A DNA stretch of 64,000 bases from Dicyema japonicum (taxonomy: Eukaryota > Dicyemida > Rhombozoa > Dicyemidae). The translations under genes were made by a program, and so were the position numbers. The notes under the pieces are model-generated. The model had not been told where the DNA came from. It worked only from the letters and a program-made list of their open reading frames with translations, and did not search any database. Shown piece after piece: positions 33,660 through 44,855 of the stretch. Every line of letters begins with the position of its first letter. Position 1 is the first letter of the stretch. The stretch spans positions 109,121 to 173,120 of the forward strand of contig RDEW01000009.1 of the NCBI GenBank assembly GCA_011109175.1, in the 5' to 3' direction.

Positions 33660-33895
33660 TTTTATTATCCCCCTATACACTAAGAAGGAAGTTAAAAGTA
33701 AAAAACTAGTTAAGTGTATCCAGCTTCCAATGCTACGGAAACAGAGTCCATTCGGTAAAAATGTATAAAGATAAAAGACCTCCATTAGTTGCAGTTGTGG
33801 AAAACTTTCCCATGGAGTGGGGGAGAGCAAATGAATTTTTTTAGTGTCCGGTCTGGTACTGGGCGCCATTCTATTAAAAAACGGAAAGAGAAGGA
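33660..33895 (-). repeat. SINE-type repeat (family 2), minus copy in unit B
   Basis: Matches 17,160-17,400. At 33,900 the sequence continues directly as agaaatagaactaaaatttt, which in unit A lies 1.44 kb further on. Confidence 0.6.
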
Positions 33896-34094
33896 ACAGA
33901 CAGAAATAGAACTAAAATTTTCAAAATCTCAAAACTTTTACGATTGAATACCATGAGTTTAGAATTTTTTTCAAATTAGTTTTTAGCCATTATATTTAGT
34001 AATTTTGGAGTTCATGAAACAAATTCTCATTCATTGTTGATTGCTTGGCATTCGTAACATTAATCCTATCGTTTTCAAAATTTTTCACTGTCTT

Positions 34095-34349
34095 TTATTG
34101 CAACAAAATTTTCGGAATAATAAAATACGCTTCTAAGAAACCCTCACATATTGAGAAAATTACATCTGGAGGTAATCTAATCCCATGAAACATAGCTCTG
34201 CGCTTAATTAATTTCGAAAGATAATTAAGTCGCCGGATCGTTAATAAATAATTTAAAATTTTTAATAAGAATCCATCAAAAACATTTATAATTGTTTGAA
34301 TTATATCATTCGAATACGAATGTAATTTATAGCTGATTTCACAATGCAT
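34095..34349 (-). CDS. Unrecognised open frame, 84 codons
   Basis: Minus-strand ATG-to-TAA frame: MHCEISYKLHSYSNDIIQTI, then SKLIKRRAMFHGIRLPPDVI and CEGFLEAYFIIPK. No family recognised. In unit A the same region is interrupted in the middle. The composition is protein-like, so it may be an exon of a host gene or an unknown transposon. Confidence 0.3.
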   Translation of the reverse strand: MHCEISYKLHSYSNDIIQTIINVFDGFLLKILNYLLTIRRLNYLSKLIKRRAMFHGIRLPPDVIFSICEGFLEAYFIIPKILLQ

Positions 34350-34664
34350 AAAGTTTATGGATTACAAATTGTCCAGAAAATTACAGTTAATATTATTTTC
34401 CTGTTAGTGTTAATTTCATCAATAATCAAATAGAATCATTTTTAAAAAATATTTTCTGTAGTTCAATATGTTTTTCTGTTATCTTTAATAAAAAAAATTG
34501 AACGGTGTCTATACATTTTTGGCATTCTGTCTGATTTCGTTTTCCTTTAAGATGTTGATCGATGTAGTATTGTTAAGATGATTTTACAATCTTTGAGCAT
34601 TTTTGTCAAAAATAAATCTCCTTTAAATGTTCTTGTAAATATTTATTAGTGTTTCTTTCAAAAT

Positions 34665-35600
34665 GGCCTCCAATTAATTTATTCAAGTTTTAGACAGGTT
34701 CATCAAAACCATTACGAGATTTACTAAAAAAGACATCCTTAGATAAAAAATTAATCTTTTAAATCTTATAAACATTGATTTTAGTGAGTACTCAACATTT
34801 TACCAAGGTCTTTCAAATTTTAGAACAAATGTTACTTAACAAGAATCCGACAGAATATATATTCAATTTAATAGAATATGTATTCTATTAACTTTTTTAA
34901 TTATTTTACTATTTTCCTGTTTAAAATAAATCATTCATTCTAAAGATGTATGAAAATAAAAATATTAAAAAGACGACATTTTACTTAAAGATGTCGAGGA
35001 TCTTGTTAAAATGGTCTACATTTTTTTTAAAGCCTTTTCACGAGAGCCATAGTATTTTATAGCTCCGCATAGGCAGGACACACACTTTATTTAAGTAAAG
35101 AACAGTTAATTTTAACTAATCGTAGAACCAAGGAATGATCTTCACTTTCTTTTTCTTGTGTGAGTGTCCTTTCTAGACAATCCGGTTCCGCAGTGAATAT
35201 CCACTGATGACGGCGTCACTCGTCAAACCCTTTCTGCATCGTAGATGCGTGGAACCTTCCACCAGGTGAACAGCAGCGAGATTCGAACACGTAGCCTAAG
35301 CCACTTAAGCCCGACACCTAACCACTAAGCCACCCGGTTACATACCATAACCACTAAGCCAATGGTCTACATACCCATTAAAATCAAATTTTTATTAGAT
35401 TTAAAAAAGATGACTTTTTACCTAAAGATGTCGAGGACCTTGGTAAACTGTTCAATTTACCAATATGACCCATCAAAATCAATTTTGTAATATTTAAAAG
35501 ATGATTTTTCTATCTAAGGATGTCTTTTTGGTAAAATCTCGTGATAGTCTTGATGAATTGTAGGCCACTTTGAATGGACACGTTATCAATTTTTGGGTAT
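34665..35600 (+). repeat. Fold-back repeat interrupted by a SINE (unit B)
   Basis: Same arms and centre as 19,744-20,330 in unit A, but split at 35,010-35,372 by the SINE described separately. Confidence 0.7.
35010..35372 (-). mobile_element. tRNA-derived SINE with 12-bp target duplication
   Basis: The insert 35,022-35,360 (339 bp) is flanked by AATGGTCTACAT at 35,010-35,021 and 35,361-35,372. The empty site occurs once in unit A at about 20,097-20,108. On the minus strand the head has a pol III A box (TGGCTTAGTGG at 35,332-35,322) and a B box (TGTTCGAATCTC at 35,289-35,278) about 33 nt apart, as in a tRNA. A second copy of the head motif (taaccactaagcc on the plus strand) lies at the very 5' end. 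The body follows, and the 3' end carries tatgcggagctataaaatac and atggctctcgtgaaaaggct with an A-rich tail. Confidence 0.9.
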
Positions 35601-35759
35601 TGCTTTTAAAATTCGTTCCTTATTTCTGCCTGAGTTCTAATAATTTTAATAATTGAGAAAATACAAACCTGTCATTAAGTGAAGACAGCTAATACACGAC
35701 AAAAACTATTTATTATTTCATTTTGAATCATTTTTGCCACGTGGCGACATGTGGTGCTG

Positions 35760-36060
35760 CGTGGTTAATTGGTTTAATTTTTCTGCTTGCTGTCTGTTCC
35801 TCCTCTCTCTTCCTAATAGAGTGGCTCATGTGATCCACCTGTCTAGGTGACGCCCAATGCCAGGCCTGCATGAAAAAATCATTTGTTCTTCCCACTCTAG
35901 TGAAGGAGTTTCCACAACTGCATGTAATGGACGTCTTTCCCTTTATACTATTTCGGATGGACTCTGTTTCTGTAGAAGTGAAACTGGATACACTTAATTA
36001 GTTGTTTACTTTAACTTCTTTATCGTGTATCCGGGGTTAATAAATAAATAAATATTATTT
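35760..36060 (+). repeat. SINE-type repeat (family 2), unit B
   Basis: Counterpart of 20,520-20,800, with small indels. Confidence 0.6.
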
Positions 36061-36089
36061 CTATAGGCACGTATGAGAATTCCAAGATC

Positions 36090-36320
36090 AAGACAAAGCA
36101 TGTGCAAAACGAAAAAGTTATTAATCTAATTAACATAGCCCATCACCTTTTATCCGTTGCCATGTTCCGTAGCATATCTAGATCATCCCATTTTTAAGGC
36201 ACTTTCTAATCCTACTGAGATCTTTATCTAAGATTACTAGCAGTTTTTGTTTTTTGGCCGACCGCGGAAAGCGAAACCTCTAAGAAAAAATACTTCTCCA
36301 ATGCTATTTGGCAATGGCCG
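36090..36320 (-). pseudogene. LINE C-terminal fragment (unit B)
   Basis: Counterpart of 20,870-21,110. The match to A ends at ggcaatgg, where about 0.62 kb present in A is missing. Confidence 0.6.
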
Positions 36321-37755
36321 AGAATAATCCTATAATCGTGCTAACAATCGCTCCCTGCGTGAGGGCATGAGGATTTTATCAAAAGAAAGCCAGTCTACTT
36401 CACGAAAAAGCATTCTCGCGCAGCCGATTCACTTACGAAGGAAAGAGATTGCCTAAAAAGCTGACAATAAACAGCCTTGGAAAACCAGGGCGAAAATCCG
36501 AGCTTGGAGAGAGATCAGATACAAGGCTAAGATGAAAAAGGAAAGAGATAGAAATAACCTTATTACACCTTAAACAACAGTCCTCCCACACGTGGATGTG
36601 GGATACTCTTCGGGGCTTTTACCAACTTTTAGAGACTGCCTCTTTGTGAAGACCGAGAGAACAAGAACTTTTTAAATAAGATGATAAAATTTCACTCCTC
36701 CGTGAGCTTCATTCCACAGAAAGAAATTGAGGTATTTTCACATCCTCAACAAAACCAAAACGCGATGCAAATCTCGAACAGCCTTTCAATGGACGTCTTG
36801 CGGAAATCTATTTAAAGCCAGAAATCGTCTAACGCAAGTGGTCCAGATGGGATTCCCTCTATTGTAATTAGATGATTGACCCCTACACCATCTTGGCTTT
36901 AACTAGAATTTACAACTTCTCCATCACTAGGAAACTCGATTCCCACTCTATGGAAATTATCCCATATTCACCCAATCTTAAAACCTGGACGGTCGAAGGA
37001 CTCACCAGCTTCGTACAGACCAAATATCCCTCCTATGTACCACCTCAAAAATCCTGGATAAACTCATTCTCGATCAAGAAGGCTCGTTTCACAACAACCT
37101 TACTTGCCTGACAAAATTCATTAAGGAAAGCCTTCAACATAAACCTCGGCATCAAGACCATTATGTGTTCCATTGACATAGAAGACTTTTGACTCAATAC
37201 CGTGGAAATAGCTCACTAGAAAGATTTATGACTAACATTCCCAACAACCTGAAAATTTGGCTCGCTAACTTCCTTAACGGATGAAGAGTAAGAGTAATCT
37301 CCCATTCCATATTTTTAATCACTAAATTTTAACCGAACGGGGTCCTGCAAGGATCCTTCCCTCTCTCTTATTCTATTCAACCTATTCATCAGCGACATGC
37401 CTTTCTACAGCTGCGACGATACCCTATTCCTTGCTTACGCAGACGACTTAATCCTGGGAACAAGAGACCAGTGTATTTACACAGCTGATTCCCGCTTAAA
37501 GATTCACTGGACAACCAGAACATTTGGCTTACGAGGAACCAACTATACAAAAGACCTGAAAAGTCGTGCTCTATGATCTTTACTTCCTTTAGAAGATTGA
37601 ATAACTCGACGCCTTCATTAACCCTAAATAAGATAAACGGATGAGAACGGGAGCTCAACCAAACCCCTAAACTTCCGAAAAGTGATTTTTCCAACAATAA
37701 GTGCCTCGGGAGGAACACCAGGAAGATGAGGCGGCTACTCAAAGGGGCCGGGATC
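36320..37755 (+). pseudogene. Jockey-like LINE reverse transcriptase (unit B)
   Basis: Counterpart of 21,690-23,175, with the same motif order (LWKLSHIHPILKPG-like, MCSIDI-EDFDSIPWK, LFLAYADDLILGTRDQC near 37,440). About 45 bp are additionally lost near 37,076 (the stretch encoding NPYLPDESFQHGF in A). Non-functional. Confidence 0.8.
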
Positions 37756-37759
37756 ACCA

Positions 37760-38000
37760 GACGGTCCCTAGTGAAGTTAGAGATTGTTTAGAATTTGTTT
37801 ATTTAAACTTCGGCTCGCCCAAAGTTACTCATTCAGATAACGGAAAAGAGTTTAAAAACTCAGAAGTTTCCCAACTTAACGACGAATGGAAGATCAAGTC
37901 CATTTATGAAAGAACCATACATCTTCAGTCTCAATGTCAGATAGAACGTTTTAATCAAACGAAAAAACGTTGGTTGGGAAAAACTCTTTTTTGCGACTGA
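37760..38000 (+). pseudogene. Retroelement integrase core fragment (unit B)
   Basis: Open frame with CLEFVYLNFGSPKVTHSDNG, KEFKNSEVSQLNDEWKIKSI and QSQCQIERFNQTKKRWLG. The domain around the second Asp and the Glu is intact, but the N-terminal zinc part and the first Asp are absent. Better preserved than the A copy. Confidence 0.75.
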
Positions 38001-38329
38001 ATCACAGAATTGGGTGGATGTTTTGGCCAAGACAGTTTATAAATATAATTTTACTAAACACTGAGCGTCGGAGAATCTCCATTTAAATTGTTTCTGTGCT
38101 GTCCAAGCTTCAATTCTATTAATACCATCTTTGAAGGCAATGCACTCAACTTAGTGATTCATTTTTCTAAACATAATTCTGCTTACAAAATACCAGTACT
38201 CAGAAATGCCAATTCCAATTTCAATAGAAAAAATTTAAACATGAGAAAATGAGTACGTATCAAAGTAGATTTTGATAATAACTTAAATACAAAAAAATTG
38301 ATAGTTATTTTTTGAGGAAAAGCAAATGT

Positions 38330-38900
38330 TAGTTGAGGAAGCCGGCTGCGTGGATCGAGATCAAGTTCCCTCGGAGTATGGCTATTCTAATCTTTTGTCT
38401 CAGCCATAATCCTTCTCGTTGATCCCTTTTCTTCCTGGCAAACATTGCACCGAGTTCGCACAAAAACTTAGTCGTCATTGGACCAACGGCTCCTACTGAC
38501 TCGACCGCAAAAGGAGTAAATCGTAGAGGTTCCCGAGGTAGGAATATTTATTGATTTTTAGGTTTTCCGCGGTCGAAGCATCCGCTCCAGGTGTCTGAAC
38601 TGATTTTATAAAGATTCGTGCTTGAGAACGTGTCAACACAAGTAGCGTCCCAGACCAAAAATCTTCCGGATGTGAAAGGGAAAAGGGTCATCCCGTCAGG
38701 TCTCTTTCCATCTCCTCGGTCGAGACCCACTTGTTCAAGCTGTACTGGGAAGCCTGTAGCCTTCAGAGCACTGACGATCACATCGTACAGAGCAGCGTGA
38801 CGTGGTTCTCTTCCGGCGCTTCTTCTGCAGGACAGCGGATGCAATCTTTTCGCATTGACTGTTTTCCCGCATCGGTGCTCCTGGCAAACGTCTATTCCTA
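38330..38900 (-). pseudogene. LINE C-terminal domain (YLDD family), unit B
   Basis: Counterpart of 23,746-24,330. HPLSCRRSAGREPRHAALYD, GDGKRPDGMTLFPFTSGRFL and VWDATCVDT are intact, but a stop at 38,548 and later changes break the PVAVE block. Confidence 0.75.
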
Positions 38901-39390
38901 GTATTTGTGTTTGAAAAAGTATCTGATTAATGAAGTTTTAATACAAACTCGTTTTAATATTTTGACTATTGCTTAATTTTGTTATAGAAAATTTAAAGGC
39001 TGTTGAATACGCTCTCGAAACCATCCAGTTTCACGTGAATCCTTGGTGACCTGACGTCTCAACAGCAAATGGGATAAACAAGTAATCCTCTGAGATGCTT
39101 CTATACTTCCTTCATTTCTGATTCTCGGCGTGTTTAGAAGCATGACCTGAGTCCAAGATGAAGATCCTCTTGATGCCGGCCAGGCATTGGGTGCCTCTTC
39201 AGTAAAATGAATCCAGTGGCACCATTGAAAGGAAAATAATTTTGACTAACTATCTACGTAGCACCACAGAACGCCACGAGATTTTTTAATCTAGGAATTC
39301 TATTATTCCTCTTGTTTTGTAATTTTGTTCATTAAAATTTAAGAATATTTTTTTATTGAAATTAAAATTATTTTATATTTAGAATTTAAA

Positions 39391-39438
39391 GATGGTTCCC
39401 TTGCGCTTGCGACGCTGGAATTCTTGAGTCGTCTAGGG
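39391..39438 (+). pseudogene. LINE C-terminal fragment, left part split by hAT
   Basis: Encodes ALATLEFLSRLG, ending in the target sequence gtctaggg. It continues in frame after the hAT at 41,456 as GLGNRIATQKGNPHERCWLF. Confidence 0.65.
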
Positions 39439-41463
39439 CAGTGGTTCTCAACCTTTTATTTAATCGCCCCCGATAATTTTTTTCGCCCCTCAGTTCACAA
39501 GTCAAAAAATTATTACCACGTACAGAAATATTTTTTTATTTAAAAATCAGAGTTTTAATGAGATCCCTGTGGTTGATGAATATTCACAAGATTCTCTAAA
39601 TTTGCCTTTCTTTTCGTAAGTGCAATCTTATCTCTCCTCTTGTACATTAATTTTGTTTCGTTTTTTCCCGATGAATTGGTAGAGTGCTAAATCCTCTTTC
39701 TATGCTAAATGAAGTCGGAAAACATAAAATGATTGGAGTCATTTTCCCCATAATTTCGGGACATTTATCTTCATTAATTTAGATCCTCAGAACTGTAAAC
39801 GGTTTTCACTTTAGAATTCGAGTTCTTCATAATTTTTCAATGCAAATGATTCTTCTTTAAATTCTCCGTCACTATCATACGGAACTAGTACAAAGGAATT
39901 AATCATCCAATCTGAAAATTTCACGGAAAATCTTTTTTTCAAATCTCGGGACAAAAATTCCTAGTGAAATTCGTAAATTTTTGAATCGTTGTCATCAAAA
40001 ATATCATCAAAAAATTCTAGATTTTCAATTTTTTTTGTCAAGCTAAATTGAAAAAAATTCAACTTTTTCGACAGTATTAATAATTCTTTTGCAATCAATT
40101 ACATTAATATAATCCCCTTGTAATGTCAATGAAATTCATTCAATTTTTTTAAAAATTAATTCAAAAAAAAATTTTCCAATAAAATTTGCAGAATTAAACA
40201 AATCAAATTCTTCTGTAATTTTAAAAAATCAACGATGAAATCGAATAATTTTACAAATCGTTCCAAACAATTTCCTTTGGACAACCATCTTACTTCAGTA
40301 GCAAAAGTAATCGAACACAACCGTCAGCTTGATCAGTGCAATATTCTCTGAAAATACAGTCATGTTTACTATTTCTTTTTATTTTATTGATTATTTTAAT
40401 AACAATTAGCAAATTTTTCAGATAATTTTTTAGCAACCAATTGATGTCGATGTAAAACAATGATCGAAATAACCATTTGACATATTTGTTTCAAAAAAGC
40501 TAAAAATCCACGATATTTTCCAACCATAGCCATCGATTGCACATGATAATATTTTTTCAAATAAGATTCTAAAATTTTGAATATAGATAATCATTTAGTA
40601 TTCATAATTAAAGATTTTACAAAAATAACTCTTTTTGCAAATTACAGTCATCATCAAAATATCTTTATGAGTTATATATTTAAAATACCTGACATAAGCC
40701 ATCAAAATAGATTGATTATAACTGACAACTGATTCGTCAAGTTGAACGGAAAACTTACGTCTCTGAGAGATAATATTAAAGATTGTTCAATGTCATTAGA
40801 CATTTCATCAATTCTCCTTATTATATCATTGCTTAATGGGATTGTCTTCAGTCTGTTTAAAATTCTTTTTGTAAAAATTCGTGAAATAAATGAGTCTAAA
40901 TACGGCGAATAACACTCTCTGTTATCAAATGGGGATTACCTATAAATTAAAATAAATAAAATAACCAGTTTTTGCAACTATTTCTGCAACTTTGTATAAA
41001 TAAAATAGTCCAGAAACATTTTGAAATTTACTTTTATTAAAAAGAAGTTAAAGTATTTGTATTTTCATTATTCTTTTTTAATTCAAAAAAAATCTTTTTT
41101 TTCAATTGAGTTGGGATGTTTGCGCTTTAAATGTTCGATTAAGCGCGATGACTTCATTGCCTCAATGGAAAACACTGTATCACATTGCAAACAAAGCGAT
41201 TTATGAGATCCTGAGAATTTGTAAAACCAAACTACCTAAAATAAACAGACTCACTACGAATTATTAGAAATCAAGCTAATAATTTTAAATGAATTATAAT
41301 ATAAATATTGTAGTTTTAATATAATATAAATGATATAAGACTCGATTATTTATTTGTCTTTAATTTTTCTATGACAATGAGCTCTTTGAGAAGCATCGCC
41401 CCCTTATCAGAAAAATCGCCCAAAAAAGGCGATTCGCCTTCGTTAAGAACCACTGGTCTAGGG
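39431..41463 (-). mobile_element. hAT transposon, complete ends, perfect 8-bp target duplication
   Basis: The element spans 39,439-41,455 (2,017 bp). Left end CAGTGGTTCTCAACC; right end, inverted, CAGTGGTTCTTAACG. GTCTAGGG flanks it at 39,431-39,438 and 41,456-41,463. The minus strand encodes a BED-type finger near 41,210-41,090 (C-L-Q-C ... SSRLIEHLKRKHPNSIEKK) and a hAT C-terminus near 39,720 (FPTLFSIERGFSTL). The transposase frame between is broken by many stops. It sits inside a LINE C-terminal region. Confidence 0.9.
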
Positions 41464-41577
41464 AATCGGATCGCTACACAAAAAGGTAACCCTCATGAGC
41501 GCTGCTGGTTATTTGAGCGAATCTTGCTCGCTATCCTGAGAGGTAATACCCACGCTGATAGAGCATCTTCTGTATAA
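41456..41577 (+). pseudogene. LINE C-terminal fragment, right part split by hAT
   Basis: Codons LGNRIATQKGNPHERCWLFE, RILLAILRGNTHADRAS follow the hAT target duplication. This resembles the terminal 'LG-x-R ... LAI-x-RGN' block of the PVAVE-type LINEs. Confidence 0.65.
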
Positions 41578-41646
41578 CCGTTACTCTATTTTTTTTCTTC
41601 AATAAAAATTTTATTTAAAGACACTAACAAATTGGAAACGTGTTAT

Positions 41647-43894
41647 ATGGTTGTTGTTGTTACGCAACATCGAGACTTCAAGTCTAAATTCGATAAAGAT
41701 ATAACAGAGTTGAGTTTAGGAAGCTCTTATACATTCAAAGACGGCGTAAGTACCCAGTGAGCAATTGTCTCAGGACCCTGTTGAAGATGGTGTATCGGTT
41801 TCTAAATTTAATTTACAGTCCTGGACTCTAAATTATACGATCACTGCCGACACACATTTAAAAAGCAATTGATAATTGTCGAGCAAATTGAACAAAGCTC
41901 GAAACCCCGAATTAAAAAGATTCTATCAAGATTGGCAATTACTTACTGGAGTGTTTGAACTGTGTCATTAGCAAGTGGGTTAAAAAAAACTCTATACTTA
42001 TGTGGATCAAGTTTCTACTCTTATTTATGCTGGACAAGTTACATATCAAATTATTTCAGTGAAAAAATGAGCCATCAAAAATGGATAGAAAATATAAATA
42101 GAAAGAATGAAAAGTGGAAATCATTTTTTTTGCTAACTGAAAAGTTTTTTTATGAAGACTTTGTCGACCGAGGAAAAACCTATGGCTTGTCACGCATTAT
42201 CGTTAGTGGGTTAAAAAATATGGTGAAAGAGCGAGATTACTTCTTACATTGAAGATAAAATTAAAATTCTCGAAAAGAAATTGTCGGTATCTGAGTTCCG
42301 CGAGAAATTTCGCCTAAACAGTGGTTCCCAACCTTTTTGAGAGCACGGAACCCTATCGACATTTTTCGTTTTATACGGAACCCTTAGTTTTTAACAATTA
42401 TCAGTATTTTACTAATATAAAAAAATAAAATGCTAGTTAGTGAGATGGTTGATGTCTCTTGCATAGCTCTGAAATATTTGGCTTTGTCCTTTAAAAGGAT
42501 AAACGTAGGTCTTCTTCCACATACAGTTGGTTCGCGCGTTTTTATGCTTTATATTTGTTAATGCAGAAAATCCACTTTCACAGAGATAAGTCGTTGAAAA
42601 CTTGATCAAAACTCTTGCCAGAATAAGTTATTCTTTTTTTACAATCAACCAAAAAGAATCAACATCAAGCTGTAATTATTCCATTTTTAACGTTCTGTCA
42701 CTTGAAGCGAACGCAAGTTCTTTTTCCTCTTTTAATGATAGCTCGTATCCAGTTATTTCGCACTCAGCAAGGATTTTTCACCCAAGCATAGAATTCAACT
42801 GATATGGGTAGAAAAAAAATTATTCGCAGATGAAAAAAACAATGTGTGTGAATAATGTTCGGATTCTTATTTTTCGCAATAGAAACAAAGCCTTTGCCAG
42901 TCATTGTTAGAACACCAGCTCAGATGCCCACACACGCATTCCAATCCAACGTTATATCCTCAAAATATGAATTTGTAAGATTGAAAATGTCATATCCCTT
43001 TGTTGTTCCGAGCAACTCTTTGCAACAAATAAAATATGGATACATCGTTCATGTATCGAACGAAAACAAGGAGTTGCATTCTTCCTGTAATATCTGAACT
43101 TTTATCCACTTGAAGCGGAAAAAACACAGATTTTTTTATTCGCAATATCATCAGACAAATCCTTGATGCGTCTGCTTACAGAATTATTAGAAATAGGAAT
43201 TAAGTTGAGCTCAGCGGCAGCAATTTCTCCGAACATTATCTTGACTACATCTTTGCATTTAGGCTAAACAGTTTTGGCGTGAATATGCGATTTTATAATT
43301 TTAGCTGCAATCTCAGTAACAGCATAACTAACATGCAGTGTTTTTTTGTTTATTTTGAATATTTTTCGTAAAACTGGATGCTTGAAATTTATTCTGGTAC
43401 AATTTCCGCATAAAAATATTCTTTTTTTTCTTTGAAAGTCCGGGTGCTTGATTGAGAAATAACGTCTAAGTTTCGTTGGAGCCATACCACTTTTCGCATG
43501 TTTTTCACCGCAAACTACACAAAGTGGTAAAGTGCAATCCGTGTCCCCAGTCTATGTGAAACCAGTTCGATGCGATCAAACTTTAAGATATGCACTTCAC
43601 AAGACTCCATTTAGACACGTGCAAATTAAATTAATTGTTTTGAAAAAATTATTATTTTGAAAAAAAAAATTAAATTTTTTTTGAAATTTCGCGGAACCCA
43701 GGTTAGAAATTTCTGATCTAAACTTTGAATTAAATCGAAGATCATTTTACAGAAACCTAACCCCTACTGCAAATAATGATTCTATGTCACATGGATGGCT
43801 AGATGCCTATGGCCAACTTGTTTTTTTACGTGTTTCCATGATAGCCAGATATCAATTGCTATATTTAACAAAGAATTTATTTAAAATAAAATAA
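41647..43894 (+). pseudogene. Candidate host gene with very short introns, split by a hAT insertion
   Basis: An ATG at 41,647 opens MVVVVTQHRDFKSKFDKDIT. The frame continues if GT...AG introns of 28 nt (41,746-41,773, donor GTAAGT), 29 nt (41,790-41,818) and 21 nt (41,951-41,971) are removed, giving DSKLYDHCRHTFKKQLIIVE, RIKKILSRLAITYW and a long exon to about 42,240. A one-base shift near 42,220 leads into a lysine-rich stretch (EDKIKILEKKLSVSEFREKF) up to the hAT at 42,319. After the hAT, NFELNRRSFYRNL, SMSHGWLDAYGQLVFLRVSM continues to TAA at 43,892-43,894. The family is not recognised. Absent from unit A because of the 3.9-kb deletion. The intron choice is inference. Confidence 0.5.
42319..43715 (-). 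mobile_element. hAT (Buster-like) transposon inserted in a host gene
   Basis: Left end CAGTGGTTCCCAACCTTTTT; right end, inverted, CAGAAATTTCTAACCTGGG. Flanks are cgcctaaa and atctaaac, an imperfect target duplication. The minus strand encodes a BED-finger region at 43,485-43,264 (MAPTKLRRYFSIKHPDFQRK) and a hAT C-terminus near 42,600-42,520 (FSTTYLCESGFSALTNIKHK). The middle is degraded and the length (1.4 kb) is short for an autonomous element. Confidence 0.85.
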
Positions 43895-44050
43895 CAATTA
43901 TTTTTTTCGTCTTGACATTAAGACAGACCTACTTCTTCCATCAGAAAATTCAACCTTTAAATCTGTAGCACAACCGAATATCCCTAAGCGCGTGAGGGAT
44001 AGTATAGCCGGAAGTGTTGCAATATCCTTATACCATACAATAGATAGTGC

Positions 44051-44641
44051 TTACATCACTAGCCATTCATGAGGGCGCCTGCCTTCTCCCCTGTAGTACC
44101 TTCTCCGTAACCTGTGGATACAGGGGGCATCTAAAATAGCTCGCCTGTGTTCCTCCTCGCCACAGTTCACGCACTTGAGAGACCTGACTTTTGATTGGCA
44201 AGCTTTTGGCGAATTTGGACCCTCGCAATTCAAGCACTTCTCTTTATGAGTGCATCGGTAGCTGGTGTGGCCGAATACTTGTCAGCAATAGCACTGGATT
44301 GCTGTTGGTCGCTCTAGGGCCACACCGAACCTAAAGTAATCAATGCGTACTTTCTCGAGGCAGATCCTCTCCCTCTACTCCAGAGCGAAGCCAGACCTTC
44401 ATGGTCCGGAGTCTCCTCCCCCGCTTGTAGAAACCTTCTTGATGTGTTCCAGTACATCATCCATGAAGTCCAGAGTGACTCCGAAAACTAGTACTATTGA
44501 ATTCGAAGCCATAGGAATGACCCGTGACATGTTATGTACCCCGGGCCCAAAAGGTACCTTAGTACTGACCTCAGTTTCGAAAGCTGAAGCGTCGTCGTCA
44601 TTCCTTAATCCCAACAACCGCGTTTGATAACTCCTTGGCAT
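44051..44641 (-). pseudogene. LINE ORF1 (gag-like zinc-knuckle protein), unit B
   Basis: Minus-strand blocks from 44,641: RSYQTRLLGLRNDDDA, VPFGPGVHNMSRVIPMASNS, DFMDDVLEHIKKV. After a frame break come IDYFRFGVALERPTAIQC, FGHTSYRCTHKEKCLNCEG and VRSLKCVNCGEEEHRRA. The cysteine/histidine spacing (C-x2-FGH-x4-C, C-x2-C, C-x2-C-x4-H) is that of nucleic-acid-binding zinc knuckles in Jockey-type ORF1 proteins. It fits as ORF1 of the Jockey-like LINEs in the window, though it is not adjacent to an RT. Confidence 0.7.
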
Positions 44642-44855
44642 AGGTAGCCAGAGTACCTTTTTATTTTTACCAAATTTATTAATATTTAAATTCTAGTAGT
44701 TAAGTTAATGCCCAAATACTTTAAAAATAGTTTTTTTTTCAAAAATAATCACATCTAGAAAAATTTCTTCTCTCGTAAAATCCAACATGTCGTATTTTTA
44801 AATTTAAAATTGTCTCGTATTGACATCATAATCCTGTCTAAATAATTTTTAATAA

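Noticed and set aside
42319-43715. Perfect 8-bp target duplication for this hAT
   Set aside because: Flanks are cgcctaaa and atctaaac; similar but not identical at the canonical positions, so only an imperfect duplication is claimed.
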